A stretch of 64,000 bases of DNA, from positions 20,285 to 84,284 of the forward strand of contig CADAOA010000006.1 of NCBI GenBank assembly GCA_902789435.1, written 5' to 3'. The notes below the pieces were generated by a model. The model made no database searches. It saw nothing but the letters and a program-made list of their open reading frames with translations, and was not told the origin of the DNA. The DNA is from an uncultured Bacteroidia bacterium (GTDB lineage: Bacteria; Bacteroidota; Bacteroidia; Bacteroidales; UBA932). The translations under genes and the position numbers were made by a program. This document shows positions 46,044-54,629 of the stretch, in pieces (position 1 is the first letter of the stretch; each line of letters begins with the position of its first letter).

Positions 46044-47306
46044 CTATTCGTACCTGAGAGCCTCGATAGGATCCAGCGCAGCGGCCTTCTTCGCCGGAAT
46101 GTAGCCGCTGGCAACTCCAACCACGACGCAGATAAGGACGGCGGCTATGATCCACATCCACGGAGTCACGAAAGAAGCATTCATAACCGCAGCAACCAGA
46201 GCTCCCGCCAACAGTCCCAGGATGATTCCCAGGATACATCCTATCTGGGCTATAGCCACGCTTTCCACCAGGAACTGCTGCCTTATAAGGCGGGCGGATG
46301 CGCCGATGGCTTTCCTTATGCCTATTTCCGCAGTCCTTTCCTTTACGCTAACCAACATTATGTTCATGAGGCCGATGGCGGCACCCAGAAGGGTGATGAG
46401 TCCTATGATTCCCGCTATCAGGGTAATGGTTCCCATAGTTTTGCTGGCTTCCTTGGCCATTGTCTCGTTGTAACTTATGCTGAAGTCTGTCTGGTCTGTA
46501 GGGGAAAGCCTCCTGACGGAACGGAACAGGGTCTCAGCCTCAGAATAAAGGTCTTCCATATGGGCCAAGGCGGAAGCGGGCCGTATTCCTATGGAGAAAG
46601 AGGTTGAGTTGAAGCGTGCCCTTCCGTTGGTGATAGGTATGATAGCTGCCTGGTCTATGCTGCTGCCCATTCCTCCGGAAGAGGACTTTGCCAACACTCC
46701 GACCACCGTATAGGGACTTCCTCCTATGATGATGGATTTTCCCAGAGGATCTTCCTTGCTGTCGAAGAGGGTGGCTGCCACAGAACTGCCAATTATGCAC
46801 ACGAAAGAGGCGTCCCGGATGTCCTTTTTCGTCAGATCCCTGCCCTTGTCTATGGTAAAACTGTTGAAAAGGACATAGTCCTCGTCGCCGATTACAGCGG
46901 TGACATTCGGGCTGGTGCTCTTCTCAGCCCGCTTGAAAGTCATTCCTCCGTTTCTGGTAAAGATGGTTACCACACATGGGGTTTGTGGTGAAAACACATC
47001 TTTGAACGAAGTAGCTTGGAAGTAACTGATAGAAGGATTGTTGCGTATCCTTCCGGTTCTTTCTCCCGAAGACCGGAACTCCGGTTGGATGAAGAAAGAC
47101 TGGGAGCCTATGGAAGCAAAACTCTCGTTGACTTCATGTTTGAGGGCTTCGGTAGCAGTGAGGATTCCCAGCAGGGAGGTAATGCCCACTGCTATCATCA
47201 ATATTGTCAGGACACTTCTCAGTTTGTTGCTTTTGATGGATTTAAGGGCGACCTTCACATTCTCCCTCACCAGTGGTGTCATCAGAACTCGTCTCTTTCT
47301 GTCCAT
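46044..47306 (-). CDS. ABC transporter permease, MacB/FtsX type
   Basis: A 420-residue inner-membrane protein. One N-terminal helix (about 30-52), a periplasmic MacB-like core domain (about 55-270) and three C-terminal helices form an FtsX domain with [20 protein letters not shown], the typical coupling segment. Members of this family export peptides, lipoproteins or toxins, or transmit force to cell-wall enzymes, together with an ATPase. No ATP-binding subunit is adjacent, so it depends on one encoded elsewhere. An ATG at 47282 (MTPLVREN) is an alternative start. It is divergent from rluB. Confidence 0.88.
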   Translation of the reverse strand: MDRKRRVLMTPLVRENVKVALKSIKSNKLRSVLTILMIAVGITSLLGILTATEALKHEVNESFASIGSQSFFIQPEFRSSGERTGRIRNNPSISYFQATSFKDVFSPQTPCVVTIFTRNGGMTFKRAEKSTSPNVTAVIGDEDYVLFNSFTIDKGRDLTKKDIRDASFVCIIGSSVAATLFDSKEDPLGKSIIIGGSPYTVVGVLAKSSSGGMGSSIDQAAIIPITNGRARFNSTSFSIGIRPASALAHMEDLYSEAETLFRSVRRLSPTDQTDFSISYNETMAKEASKTMGTITLIAGIIGLITLLGAAIGLMNIMLVSVKERTAEIGIRKAIGASARLIRQQFLVESVAIAQIGCILGIILGLLAGALVAAVMNASFVTPWMWIIAAVLICVVVGVASGYIPAKKAAALDPIEALRYE

Positions 47307-47355
47307 ACCCTTAACTTTTAGAGCCGTAAAAGTAGGAAAAATACTTTAATCGGCC

Positions 47356-47363
47356 TATATTTG
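47356..47363 (+). promoter_or_regulatory. putative -7 element upstream of the rluB-era-M64 genes
   Basis: TATATTTG on the plus strand, 20 bases before the rluB start, equal to the element upstream of murI. No exact -33 TTTG was seen. Confidence 0.42.
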
Positions 47364-47383
47364 CATGATAAACAGGTAGAATT

Positions 47384-48610
47384 ATGGCAAGATCAGAAAA
47401 TACGGGAAGATCCGCTTCCAGGACAAAGAAGCCTTCTTCAGCAAAAAGACCTTCCTCTGCGGCAGGCAAACGTTCATTCTCTCCAAGGAAATCCTCTTCC
47501 ACAGATCCGAAAAAAAGCTTTTCTCCAAAAGGCCCTTCTTCCGGTCCAAAGAAGAGCTTCTCATCCAGAGGTCCTGCAACAGCCTCAAAGAGAGCCTCAT
47601 CGCCGAGAAGCGTATCTGCTCCTAAAAGATCCTTCTCTCCAAGAAGCGCTGAAGCTCCTAAGAGACCATTCTCCACGAGAGGCACTTCTGCTCCAAGAAG
47701 GACTTCTACATCCGGAAGGACTTCGCAGGAAATCAAGAAAGCTTTCACCGCAAAGCCAACCAGGACCAAGCGTACCCGCAACGATTTTGAGCAGGTTAGA
47801 AGCCAGCTTGAAGGAAGGGAAGCCGTTGTATCCGCGAGGAAGCCTCGCGTGGAAGCCTACACCCCGAAGCCTCGCAAACCGAAGGCCAAGGGAGAGGAGG
47901 GCATCCGCCTGAACCGCTTCATCGCAAACTCCGGAATCTGTTCCAGAAGGGAAGCCGACGAATATATTCTCCAGGGCATCATAACCATAAACGGACAGAC
48001 TGTTACTGAGTTGGGAACCAAGGTATTCCAGAGAGACGAAGTCCGCTTCGACGGTAAGGTTATCCAGGGCGAGGAAAAGGTTTACATCATTATGAACAAG
48101 CCGAAAAACTGCGTAACCACCACAGACGATCCTCACGCCCGCAAGACCGTTATGGACCTGATTGCCGGAAAGTGCCCTCAGAGAGTTTATCCGGTTGGAC
48201 GCCTGGACAGGGATACCACTGGCGTACTCCTTCTGACCAATGACGGCGACATGACTGAAAAACTCACCCATCCTTCATACAACAAGAAGAAGATTTACCA
48301 CGTTTTCCTGGACAGAAACCTTTCCCAGGCTGATTTTGACAAAATTCTCAAGGGAGTTTACCTGGACGACGGAATGATTAACGCAGACGCTTTGTCCTAT
48401 ATCGACGGAGACCAGACGCAGGTGGGCATTGAGATACACAGCGGAAGGAACCGTATCGTAAGGAGAATCTTCGAGGCTCTGGGCTACAAGGTGGAGAAAC
48501 TGGACCGCGTTTATTTTGCGGGCCTGACAAAGAAAAACCTCAGGAGAGGACAGTGGCGGTTCCTGACCGAGAAGGAACTTGCTATCCTGAAGATGGGCTC
48601 TTACGAATAA
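47384..48610 (+). CDS. rluB: RluB/RsuA-family pseudouridine synthase with long basic N-terminal extension
   Basis: A 408-residue protein. The first ~165 residues are a low-complexity Ser/Pro/Lys/Arg extension with imperfect repeats such as KRSFSPR, KKSFSPK and KKSFSSR. An S4 RNA-binding domain (about 173-235, RLNRFIANSGICSRREADEY) is followed by the catalytic domain with VGRLDRDTTGVLLLTNDGD, in which Asp275 is the catalytic residue. Family members convert a uridine of 23S or 16S rRNA to pseudouridine; RluB is the best guess, but the exact target is not certain. The era start follows 14 bases after its stop. Confidence 0.9.
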   Translation: MARSENTGRSASRTKKPSSAKRPSSAAGKRSFSPRKSSSTDPKKSFSPKGPSSGPKKSFSSRGPATASKRASSPRSVSAPKRSFSPRSAEAPKRPFSTRGTSAPRRTSTSGRTSQEIKKAFTAKPTRTKRTRNDFEQVRSQLEGREAVVSARKPRVEAYTPKPRKPKAKGEEGIRLNRFIANSGICSRREADEYILQGIITINGQTVTELGTKVFQRDEVRFDGKVIQGEEKVYIIMNKPKNCVTTTDDPHARKTVMDLIAGKCPQRVYPVGRLDRDTTGVLLLTNDGDMTEKLTHPSYNKKKIYHVFLDRNLSQADFDKILKGVYLDDGMINADALSYIDGDQTQVGIEIHSGRNRIVRRIFEALGYKVEKLDRVYFAGLTKKNLRRGQWRFLTEKELAILKMGSYE

Positions 48611-48624
48611 AATCCTCTAAACGT

Positions 48625-49518
48625 ATGGAAGACAAGATAATCCGTTCAGGCTTCGTAAACATCATAGGTAATCCTAACGTGGGCAAGTCCACTCTGATGA
48701 ACGCCCTCGTCGGGGAGAAACTGTCCATTGTGACTGCCAAGGCCCAGACCACCCGACACAGGATTATGGGCATTGTCAACGGAGACGACTACCAGATAGT
48801 TTTCTCCGATACCCCCGGCATTCTCAAGCCTTCCTACGAACTTCAGGAGGCAATGATGAACTTCGTGGACACCGCCATCGGCGATGCCGACATTATCATC
48901 TATGTCACCGATGTCTACGAATCTTCCGAGAAGAACAAGGAATATGTGGACAAGCTCAATCTTCTCTCCGTTCCGGTAATTGTCGTGGTCAACAAGATAG
49001 ACAAGATTGAGGATCCAAATGTTCTGGATGAACTTGTGGAGAAATGGCACGGACTGGTTCCCAAGGCGGACATCCTCCCTATGAGCGCCCTGACCAAATT
49101 CAATACGGACATCCTCCTGAACAAGATCGTTTCCCTTCTTCCAAAGCAGCCGGCCTGGTACGACAGGGATGTGTTCACCGACAAGAACCTCCGCTTCTTC
49201 GCCTCTGAAATCCTCAGGGAGAAAATACTCGAGAACTACAGCAAGGAAATCCCTTACTGCACCGAGGTAGTGATAGAAAGTTTCAAGGAGGAAGATGAGC
49301 TCTATTCAATCGAAGCTGTTATAAATGTAGTCAGGGAATCCCAGAAGGGCATCATCATCGGAAAGAAAGGCGCAGCACTCAAGAGGGTAGGCACCCAGGC
49401 CCGAAAAGAGATGGAGAATTTCTTCGAGAAGAAGGTCTTCCTGAAGATATTCGTAAAGGTGGATCCTTCCTGGAGAGAGAACAAGCGGGAGCTTAAGCGT
49501 TTCGGATATATCCAATAA
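48625..49518 (+). CDS. era: GTPase Era
   Basis: A 297-residue ribosome-assembly GTPase. G1 GNPNVGKS (15-22), the TTRHR switch, G3 DTPGI, G4 NKID, and a C-terminal KH domain with IGKKGAALKRVGTQARKEM, which binds the 3' end of 16S rRNA. The start is set at ATG 48625 (MEDKIIRSGF); the open frame runs back into rluB. An M64 peptidase gene begins 3 bases after the stop, so rluB, era and that gene form a probable operon. Confidence 0.97.
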   Translation: MEDKIIRSGFVNIIGNPNVGKSTLMNALVGEKLSIVTAKAQTTRHRIMGIVNGDDYQIVFSDTPGILKPSYELQEAMMNFVDTAIGDADIIIYVTDVYESSEKNKEYVDKLNLLSVPVIVVVNKIDKIEDPNVLDELVEKWHGLVPKADILPMSALTKFNTDILLNKIVSLLPKQPAWYDRDVFTDKNLRFFASEILREKILENYSKEIPYCTEVVIESFKEEDELYSIEAVINVVRESQKGIIIGKKGAALKRVGTQARKEMENFFEKKVFLKIFVKVDPSWRENKRELKRFGYIQ

Positions 49519-49521
49519 CCA

Positions 49522-50814
49522 ATGAAAAAGTTTTTTTTGTTGCCGGCTGTCGTTTTATTGTCGGCTATTATGTCAGTTGCAGCGGATTACACGCTGAGGC
49601 TGGACTACATATTTTCCGGCGATGCAACCCATACGGAGATTTCCCTTGCAAAGATGGGTAGGCTGGAGGGCTGGTGGGGCAGGACTGTCAATATGGACAA
49701 TCTGCTGCTAAGGGGAAACGGGCAGATTATTCTCAGGGATTCGGCTACCAGCCAGGTTCTCTACTGCACATCTTTCTCCACGCTTTTCTCCGAGTGGCAG
49801 TGCACTCCTGAAGCCCTTCATACCCGCAAGGCTTTCGAGAACGTCTATCTGGTGCCGATGCCTCAGGCCACTGCTTATGTAACTGTGAATATCCTGGACA
49901 AGAGAGACAGCATAACGGCTTCCATGACTCATATAGTCCATCCTGATGATATTCTCATCCGCCCAGTCGCATCTCCTTATACGTTAGACAAATGCCGGTA
50001 TGTTCACAAGGGCGGGGACAGTAAGGATGCCATAGACATCGCGATAGTGGGAGAAGGCTACACAAAAGAAGAAATGGAGATTTTCTATCGCGATGCAAAG
50101 GAAACCGCAGACCAGATTCTGAGTTATGAGCCTTTCAAGGGCAAGGCAGACAAACTGAACTTCATCGCCGTGCCTGTCGAGAGTAAGGAAAGCGGAGTGA
50201 GCATTCCTCTGAAAGGGGAGTGGAAGCAGACGGCCTTCTCTTCTCATTTCAGCACCTTCTACTCTGACCGTTACCTTACAACCCTGCATCTTTTCGACCT
50301 TCATGACGCTTTGGCCAGCGTGCCTTATGAGCATATCATAATTCTCGCCAACACAGATAACTACGGCGGTGGTGGCATTCTCAATTCATACGTTCTGACT
50401 GCCGCGCATAACCGCTGGGCGATGCCGGTGGTAGTGCACGAGTTCGGACACAGCTTCGCCGGATTGGCAGACGAGTACTTCTACGATGACGGCACAGACC
50501 AGTACGACCTTCATACCGAGCCTTGGGAGCCGAACATCACCACCCTTGTAAACTTTGATTCCAAGTGGAAAGACCTTGTCGAGAAAAGCGGGATTGTTAC
50601 AAAGGCGGACCAGAGGCTTCCTGCCTACAGAACTCTCGTTGAATCCGACTACAAGGTGGGTATCTATGAGGGAGGCGGTTATCTGTCAGAGGGCATTTAC
50701 CGTCCGTATCCTACCTGCAGGATGAGAGACAATACATATCCCCTGTTCTGTCCTGTCTGCCAGAGGGCTATCTCCCGCATGATAGACTACCAGACGATTT
50801 CTATTTCAAAGTGA
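49522..50814 (+). CDS. secreted M64-family metallopeptidase
   Basis: A 430-residue protein with a signal peptide (cleavage near SVAAD, residue about 21) and no lipobox. An N-terminal beta domain of the kind that precedes M64 catalytic domains (about 23-150) is followed by DIAIVGEGYTKEEM and a peptidase domain with VVVHEFGHSFAGLADEY, the zinc-binding signature HEFGH at 306-310. C-terminal paired cysteines lie in CRMRD and FCPVCQRA. The family contains IgA proteinases, but most Bacteroidetes members have no proven substrate. Coupling to the GTPase gene era at 3 bases is unexpected. Its 3' end overlaps the convergent tonB gene by 14 bases. Confidence 0.9.
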   Translation: MKKFFLLPAVVLLSAIMSVAADYTLRLDYIFSGDATHTEISLAKMGRLEGWWGRTVNMDNLLLRGNGQIILRDSATSQVLYCTSFSTLFSEWQCTPEALHTRKAFENVYLVPMPQATAYVTVNILDKRDSITASMTHIVHPDDILIRPVASPYTLDKCRYVHKGGDSKDAIDIAIVGEGYTKEEMEIFYRDAKETADQILSYEPFKGKADKLNFIAVPVESKESGVSIPLKGEWKQTAFSSHFSTFYSDRYLTTLHLFDLHDALASVPYEHIIILANTDNYGGGGILNSYVLTAAHNRWAMPVVVHEFGHSFAGLADEYFYDDGTDQYDLHTEPWEPNITTLVNFDSKWKDLVEKSGIVTKADQRLPAYRTLVESDYKVGIYEGGGYLSEGIYRPYPTCRMRDNTYPLFCPVCQRAISRMIDYQTISISK

Positions 50815-51562
50815 AAATGTAGGTGATGTAGCCTACCTGGGTAGGGGCGTCGGAAGGGGAGAAGCGGGCCTTGAGGGCGGCCTGCTTGGCTGCATTCCAA
50901 AGAGTTGAGTTGTTTGTGGTTGTGCCTTTCTGGCCAGGGATGGCGTTGGTGACGATGCCTTGTTCGTTGACCACGATTTTCACTACTACCGTACCGCTTT
51001 CGTTAACGGTATAGGCGGGTAGAGGAAGAGAACCCAGAGTGGATCTTCCTTCAAGCCTTACGGATGGTATGCCGTTGAGTTTTCCGTGTTCTGTGTTGCC
51101 TTTTGAGTGGCCGGCCTTGAGGTCAGTTGAAGCTTCATCGGCGGTTTGAGGCTTGCCGGTGTCTTTCTTGTTGTCGGCGCTTGGAAAGAGGGCCCTCTTG
51201 TCTATTTCCCGCTTAGGCTCAGGGATCTCGACGTCTCCCTTGCCCTGGGCGGTCTGCGGCTTCCCTGCGTTGGACTTGTCGCTCTGCAAAGGGGCTTTGG
51301 CCTTCTGGACGATGTTAACTTCCTTGGTAGGGTCAGGCTCCGGGGCCCTTGGCTCGGGAGACTTTCTCTGGACGGCTTTCTGAGGCACTTCCTCAATAGG
51401 GATTTCGAGCAATATGCCTTTTTCAGCAGGAGGTGGATAGATTAGCTTGAAACCGGTGACTCCCAGCACAAACAGCAGCACGACGTGGAAGGCTATGGTA
51501 AGGGCCACGCCTATCTTCTTGCCTTCTTTGGCTTGCCGCTGCTGCTTGGTAAGGGAGTACAT
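50801..51562 (-). CDS. tonB: TonB-like energy transducer
   Basis: A 253-residue protein. A cytoplasmic start (YSLTKQQRQAKEGKK), one membrane helix (about 18-40), a Pro/Lys/Glu-rich periplasmic spacer (about 48-170) and a C-terminal TonB domain with TVVVKIVVNEQGIVTNAIPG and AALKARFSPSDAP. It links the ExbB-ExbD proton channel to TonB-dependent receptors such as the SusC protein at 6.4-9.5 kb. Last gene of exbB-exbD-tonB; 17 bases follow exbD. Confidence 0.92.
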   Translation of the reverse strand: MYSLTKQQRQAKEGKKIGVALTIAFHVVLLFVLGVTGFKLIYPPPAEKGILLEIPIEEVPQKAVQRKSPEPRAPEPDPTKEVNIVQKAKAPLQSDKSNAGKPQTAQGKGDVEIPEPKREIDKRALFPSADNKKDTGKPQTADEASTDLKAGHSKGNTEHGKLNGIPSVRLEGRSTLGSLPLPAYTVNESGTVVVKIVVNEQGIVTNAIPGQKGTTTNNSTLWNAAKQAALKARFSPSDAPTQVGYITYIFTLK

Positions 51563-51579
51563 GCTGTTTAGCTATTCTG

Positions 51580-51993
51580 TTATTCAGGCGATGTGGCAAG
51601 AATAACCTTGTATTGGTTGCGCTTTGCAATGTTCATAAGTTCAACCACTTTCTCGATAGGGACGGTCTGGTCCGCGAGAATGGTGAAGGTGGGCTCGTCC
51701 GTGTTCTGGAGGAGGGCCTGGATGGAAACTTCCACCTGCTCGAATGGAGTCTCCTGCTTAAGGCCGTTGATATGGTAGGAGAAGGTATTGGTTTCCTGGT
51801 AGTGCTTTATGGAGACGCTCACCTGAGGCTTGGCCGAAATCTGGTTGGTGCTCTTGGGCAAAAGAAGCTTCAGGGCGTTAGGGTTTATGAGTGTGGATGT
51901 AACAAGAAAGAATATCAGCAACAGGAACACCACGTCCGTCATGGAGGACATGCTGAATGCCGCATTTATCTTGTTCCGCTGTTTAATTGCCAT
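51580..51993 (-). CDS. exbD: ExbD/TolR biopolymer transport protein
   Basis: A 137-residue protein with one membrane helix carrying the essential aspartate (Asp20 in SSMTDVVFLLLIFFLVTS) and a periplasmic domain ending in KRNQYKVILATSPE. It forms the proton-driven motor with ExbB. The gap to exbB is 3 bases. Assignment to ExbD over TolR follows from the neighbouring tonB. Confidence 0.94.
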   Translation of the reverse strand: MAIKQRNKINAAFSMSSMTDVVFLLLIFFLVTSTLINPNALKLLLPKSTNQISAKPQVSVSIKHYQETNTFSYHINGLKQETPFEQVEVSIQALLQNTDEPTFTILADQTVPIEKVVELMNIAKRNQYKVILATSPE

Positions 51994-51996
51994 AAC

Positions 51997-52707
51997 TTAC
52001 TTTTTTGCAGGTTCGTGGAGAAGATCCATAAACTCGATAGTGTTGCTCTGCAGGGTGAATACAAGGTCGGATACCTTGGATGTGAGGTAGTTGTATCCGA
52101 AATAGGCAAGGATACCCACGATAAGACCGGCTACGGTGGTTATCATTGCGGTGTAGATACCTCCGGAAAGAAGGGTGATGTCTATGTTGTTTCCGGCCTG
52201 GCTCATGTTGAAGAATGCCTGCACCATACCGAGCACCGTACCCAGGAATCCGATCATAGGCGCGCCGCCGGCGATGGAGGCCAGGGCAGGGAGCCCTTTC
52301 TCCAGTCTTGCAACCTCGATGTTTCCCATATTCTCAACAGCAGCCTGGATGTCTGTCAGTGGCCTTCCCATTCTCTCTATTCCTTTCTCGATCAGGTGAG
52401 AAACTGGAGTGTCCTGCTGGCGGCAAAGGTTCTGGGCGGCGGCAATCTTTCCATCGTGGATATAATCGCGGATGTCTCTCATGAAGTTAGGGTCGATCTT
52501 GGAAGCCCGGCTGATTGTCCACCACTTCATTCCGAAAATGTAGATGGTAATCAGACTCAGTATAATCAGAGGAATCATCAGCCATCCTCCCTTGACGGCC
52601 ATATCGATCATTGAAAGGGAAACTTTTTCTTTGGTGGCGACTGCAGCTGCGGCCTGAGTCAAAGCCTCTGCAGTATCTGCCTGGAGTAAAAATGTGAGCA
52701 ATGTCAT
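51997..52707 (-). CDS. exbB: ExbB/TolQ/MotA-family proton channel protein
   Basis: A 236-residue inner-membrane protein with a helix near 42-64 and two long C-terminal helices (about 135-160, 170-200). The family signature reads LPALASIAGGAPMIGFLGTV, then GGIYTAMITTVAGLIVGI. It forms the pentameric channel that ExbD plugs. First gene of exbB-exbD-tonB and 56 bases downstream of truA on the same strand. Confidence 0.94.
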   Translation of the reverse strand: MTLLTFLLQADTAEALTQAAAAVATKEKVSLSMIDMAVKGGWLMIPLIILSLITIYIFGMKWWTISRASKIDPNFMRDIRDYIHDGKIAAAQNLCRQQDTPVSHLIEKGIERMGRPLTDIQAAVENMGNIEVARLEKGLPALASIAGGAPMIGFLGTVLGMVQAFFNMSQAGNNIDITLLSGGIYTAMITTVAGLIVGILAYFGYNYLTSKVSDLVFTLQSNTIEFMDLLHEPAKK

Positions 52708-52763
52708 ATCTGAATCAATTATTTAATATTCTTTGCAAGCAAAAACTGTGCGAGTGTTATTTC

Positions 52764-53555
52764 TTATTTTATCGGGTAAGGGTATTTGATATCGCAGAGG
52801 AAAAGGGCCTGCCCGGGAACACTGGCTCCTGCGGCGCATCGGTCTTTGGCCTTAAGCATCTCGGCGATCCATTCCGGCTGCCTCTTGTGAAGGCCGACTT
52901 CCACCAGGGAGCCGACCATAGCCCTGACCATATTCCTGAGGAAGCGGTTGGCGGTTACGGTGAACACATACCGGCAACCCTTGTTTTCCCTTGAGAAAGG
53001 GGCGGACAGAGGGGCTTTTTTCCAGAAAGCCTCGGTTACGGTGCAGATAGGGGATGTGACGTCGCTTCCAAGTTTCTGGAGACTTGTGAAGTCTTGGGTT
53101 CCGAGGAAGTATTGAGCGGCCTTGTTCATGGCCTCGACATCCAGGCTGCGGCACTTCAGATACCAGACGTAAGGGCCGTCAAAAGGGGATGGAACGGTAG
53201 TCAGAAAGTACTTGTAGGTACGGCTGACGGCGTCAAATCTCGCGTGGGCTTCGGGATGCATTTTATATACCCCAAAAACCTTTATGGATTTGGGCAGAAT
53301 GGCATTTATTTTGTATAGAAATTGCTGCTTGGAACTTGCTCTCAGAGCCTCTTTGGAAGCGATTTCGGTATGTGCAATGTAATTGACAGCATTTACTCCG
53401 GTATCTGTCCTGCCGCAGCCGGTAATTTCAATATCTTCCTTAAGCAAAAGAGAGAAAGCCTTTTGCAGTTCCTCCTGGACGCTCGGGGCGTTCTTCTGGA
53501 TCTGCCAGCCGCTGAAAGGGGCACCGTCGTATGAAAGCTTGATGAAGTATTTCAT
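52764..53555 (-). CDS. truA: tRNA pseudouridine(38-40) synthase TruA
   Basis: A 263-residue cytoplasmic enzyme modifying the anticodon arm of tRNAs. The N-terminal signature YFIKLSYDGAPFSGWQIQ and the catalytic segment GCGRTDTGVNAVNY with its Asp are intact, as are VSRTYKYFL and FLRNMVRAMVGSLVEVG. The frame is open to 53600, but ATG 53555 gives the family N-terminus. A consensus promoter overlaps the longer candidate and ends 5 bases before this ATG, so the mRNA may be leaderless. Confidence 0.95.
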   Translation of the reverse strand: MKYFIKLSYDGAPFSGWQIQKNAPSVQEELQKAFSLLLKEDIEITGCGRTDTGVNAVNYIAHTEIASKEALRASSKQQFLYKINAILPKSIKVFGVYKMHPEAHARFDAVSRTYKYFLTTVPSPFDGPYVWYLKCRSLDVEAMNKAAQYFLGTQDFTSLQKLGSDVTSPICTVTEAFWKKAPLSAPFSRENKGCRYVFTVTANRFLRNMVRAMVGSLVEVGLHKRQPEWIAEMLKAKDRCAAGASVPGQALFLCDIKYPYPIK

Positions 53556-53559
53556 ATTG

Positions 53560-53590
53560 CAAAAGTACGAAGATAAAGGCGTTGAACAAA
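53560..53590 (-). promoter_or_regulatory. consensus promoter of truA (and possibly exbB-exbD-tonB)
   Basis: On the minus strand TTTG (53590-53587), a 19-base spacer and TACTTTTG (53567-53560) match TTTG-N19-TAnnTTTG. The start ATG is at 53555, which leaves essentially no 5' leader. Confidence 0.65.
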
Positions 53591-53624
53591 AGAAAAACAA
53601 AAGATATAAAAGTTAATTTCAGTT

Positions 53625-54617
53625 ATGGAGAACATCAACATTAAAGAACTGAATGACAGGATTCAGAAAGAGAGTGCCTTTGTGGACATCATCTCGATGG
53701 AAATGAACAAGGTTATCGTAGGGCAGAAGCATCTTATCGAGGATCTGCTCATAGGCCTGCTGGCAGACGGACATCTTCTGCTGGAAGGAATGCCGGGACT
53801 GGCAAAGACCCTGGCCATAAGCACGCTCAGCGATATTATCGATGCAAAGTTCCAAAGGATTCAGTTTACCCCGGACCTGCTCCCGTCCGATATCGTGGGA
53901 ACAATGATCTACAGCCAGAAAAACGAGCAGTTCCAGGTGAAGAAGGGTCCGGTTTTCGCAAATTTCGTTCTCGCCGATGAGATCAACCGTTCTCCTGCAA
54001 AGGTTCAGAGTGCGCTTCTGGAGGCGATGCAGGAAAGGGCCGTCACTATCGGTGACCAGACTTATGAACTTCCTAAGCCTTTCCTGGTAATGGCAACCCA
54101 GAACCCGATAGAGCAGGAGGGAACCTATCCGCTGCCTGAGGCACAGATGGACCGTTTCATGCTCAAGGTCATTGTAAACTATCCGCGCAAGGACGAGGAG
54201 AAGCAGATTATCAAGATGCATAACGCCCAGGAATTCCCTAAGGCCAGCACCGTGCTCAAGCCAGAGGATATCGTAAGGGCCCGCAGCGTGGTGAAGGATG
54301 TTTATATGGATGAGAAGATCGAGCGTTACATCGTGGATATAGTCTATGCCACCAGGACTCCGGACGAGTATGGCCTGGGCAAGATCAAGGGAATGATCCA
54401 GTACGGAGCATCTCCAAGAGCCAGCATATCCCTGGCCAAGGCTGCCAAGGCATATGCTTTCATTAAGAGAAGGGGATATGTGATTCCGGAGGACGTAAGA
54501 GCCGTTTGCTATGAGGTACTCCGTCACCGTATCGGCCTGACATACGAGGCTGAGGCAGAAGATATCACTACTGAAAACCTTATTACCGAAATCGTAAACG
54601 TAGTAGCAGTTCCTTAA
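53625..54617 (+). CDS. MoxR-family AAA+ ATPase of the Bat operon
   Basis: A 330-residue cytoplasmic ATPase. Walker A reads LEGMPGLAKT (MoxR type, about 60-69), Walker B LADEINRSPAKVQ, sensor 1 MATQNPIEQEGTYPLPEAQ, and the C-terminal lid YGASPRASISLAKAAKAYA. MoxR proteins act as chaperones that assemble or activate metal or von Willebrand A domain proteins, here presumably BatA and BatB encoded downstream. First gene of the Bat operon, divergent from truA; no consensus promoter seen. Confidence 0.94.
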   Translation: MENINIKELNDRIQKESAFVDIISMEMNKVIVGQKHLIEDLLIGLLADGHLLLEGMPGLAKTLAISTLSDIIDAKFQRIQFTPDLLPSDIVGTMIYSQKNEQFQVKKGPVFANFVLADEINRSPAKVQSALLEAMQERAVTIGDQTYELPKPFLVMATQNPIEQEGTYPLPEAQMDRFMLKVIVNYPRKDEEKQIIKMHNAQEFPKASTVLKPEDIVRARSVVKDVYMDEKIERYIVDIVYATRTPDEYGLGKIKGMIQYGASPRASISLAKAAKAYAFIKRRGYVIPEDVRAVCYEVLRHRIGLTYEAEAEDITTENLITEIVNVVAVP

Positions 54618-54629
54618 AGGAAAACCGTT

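Noticed and set aside
47311-47781. Leu/Glu-rich frame antisense to the rluB extension
   Set aside because: It is the reverse reading of the Ser/Pro/Lys repeats.
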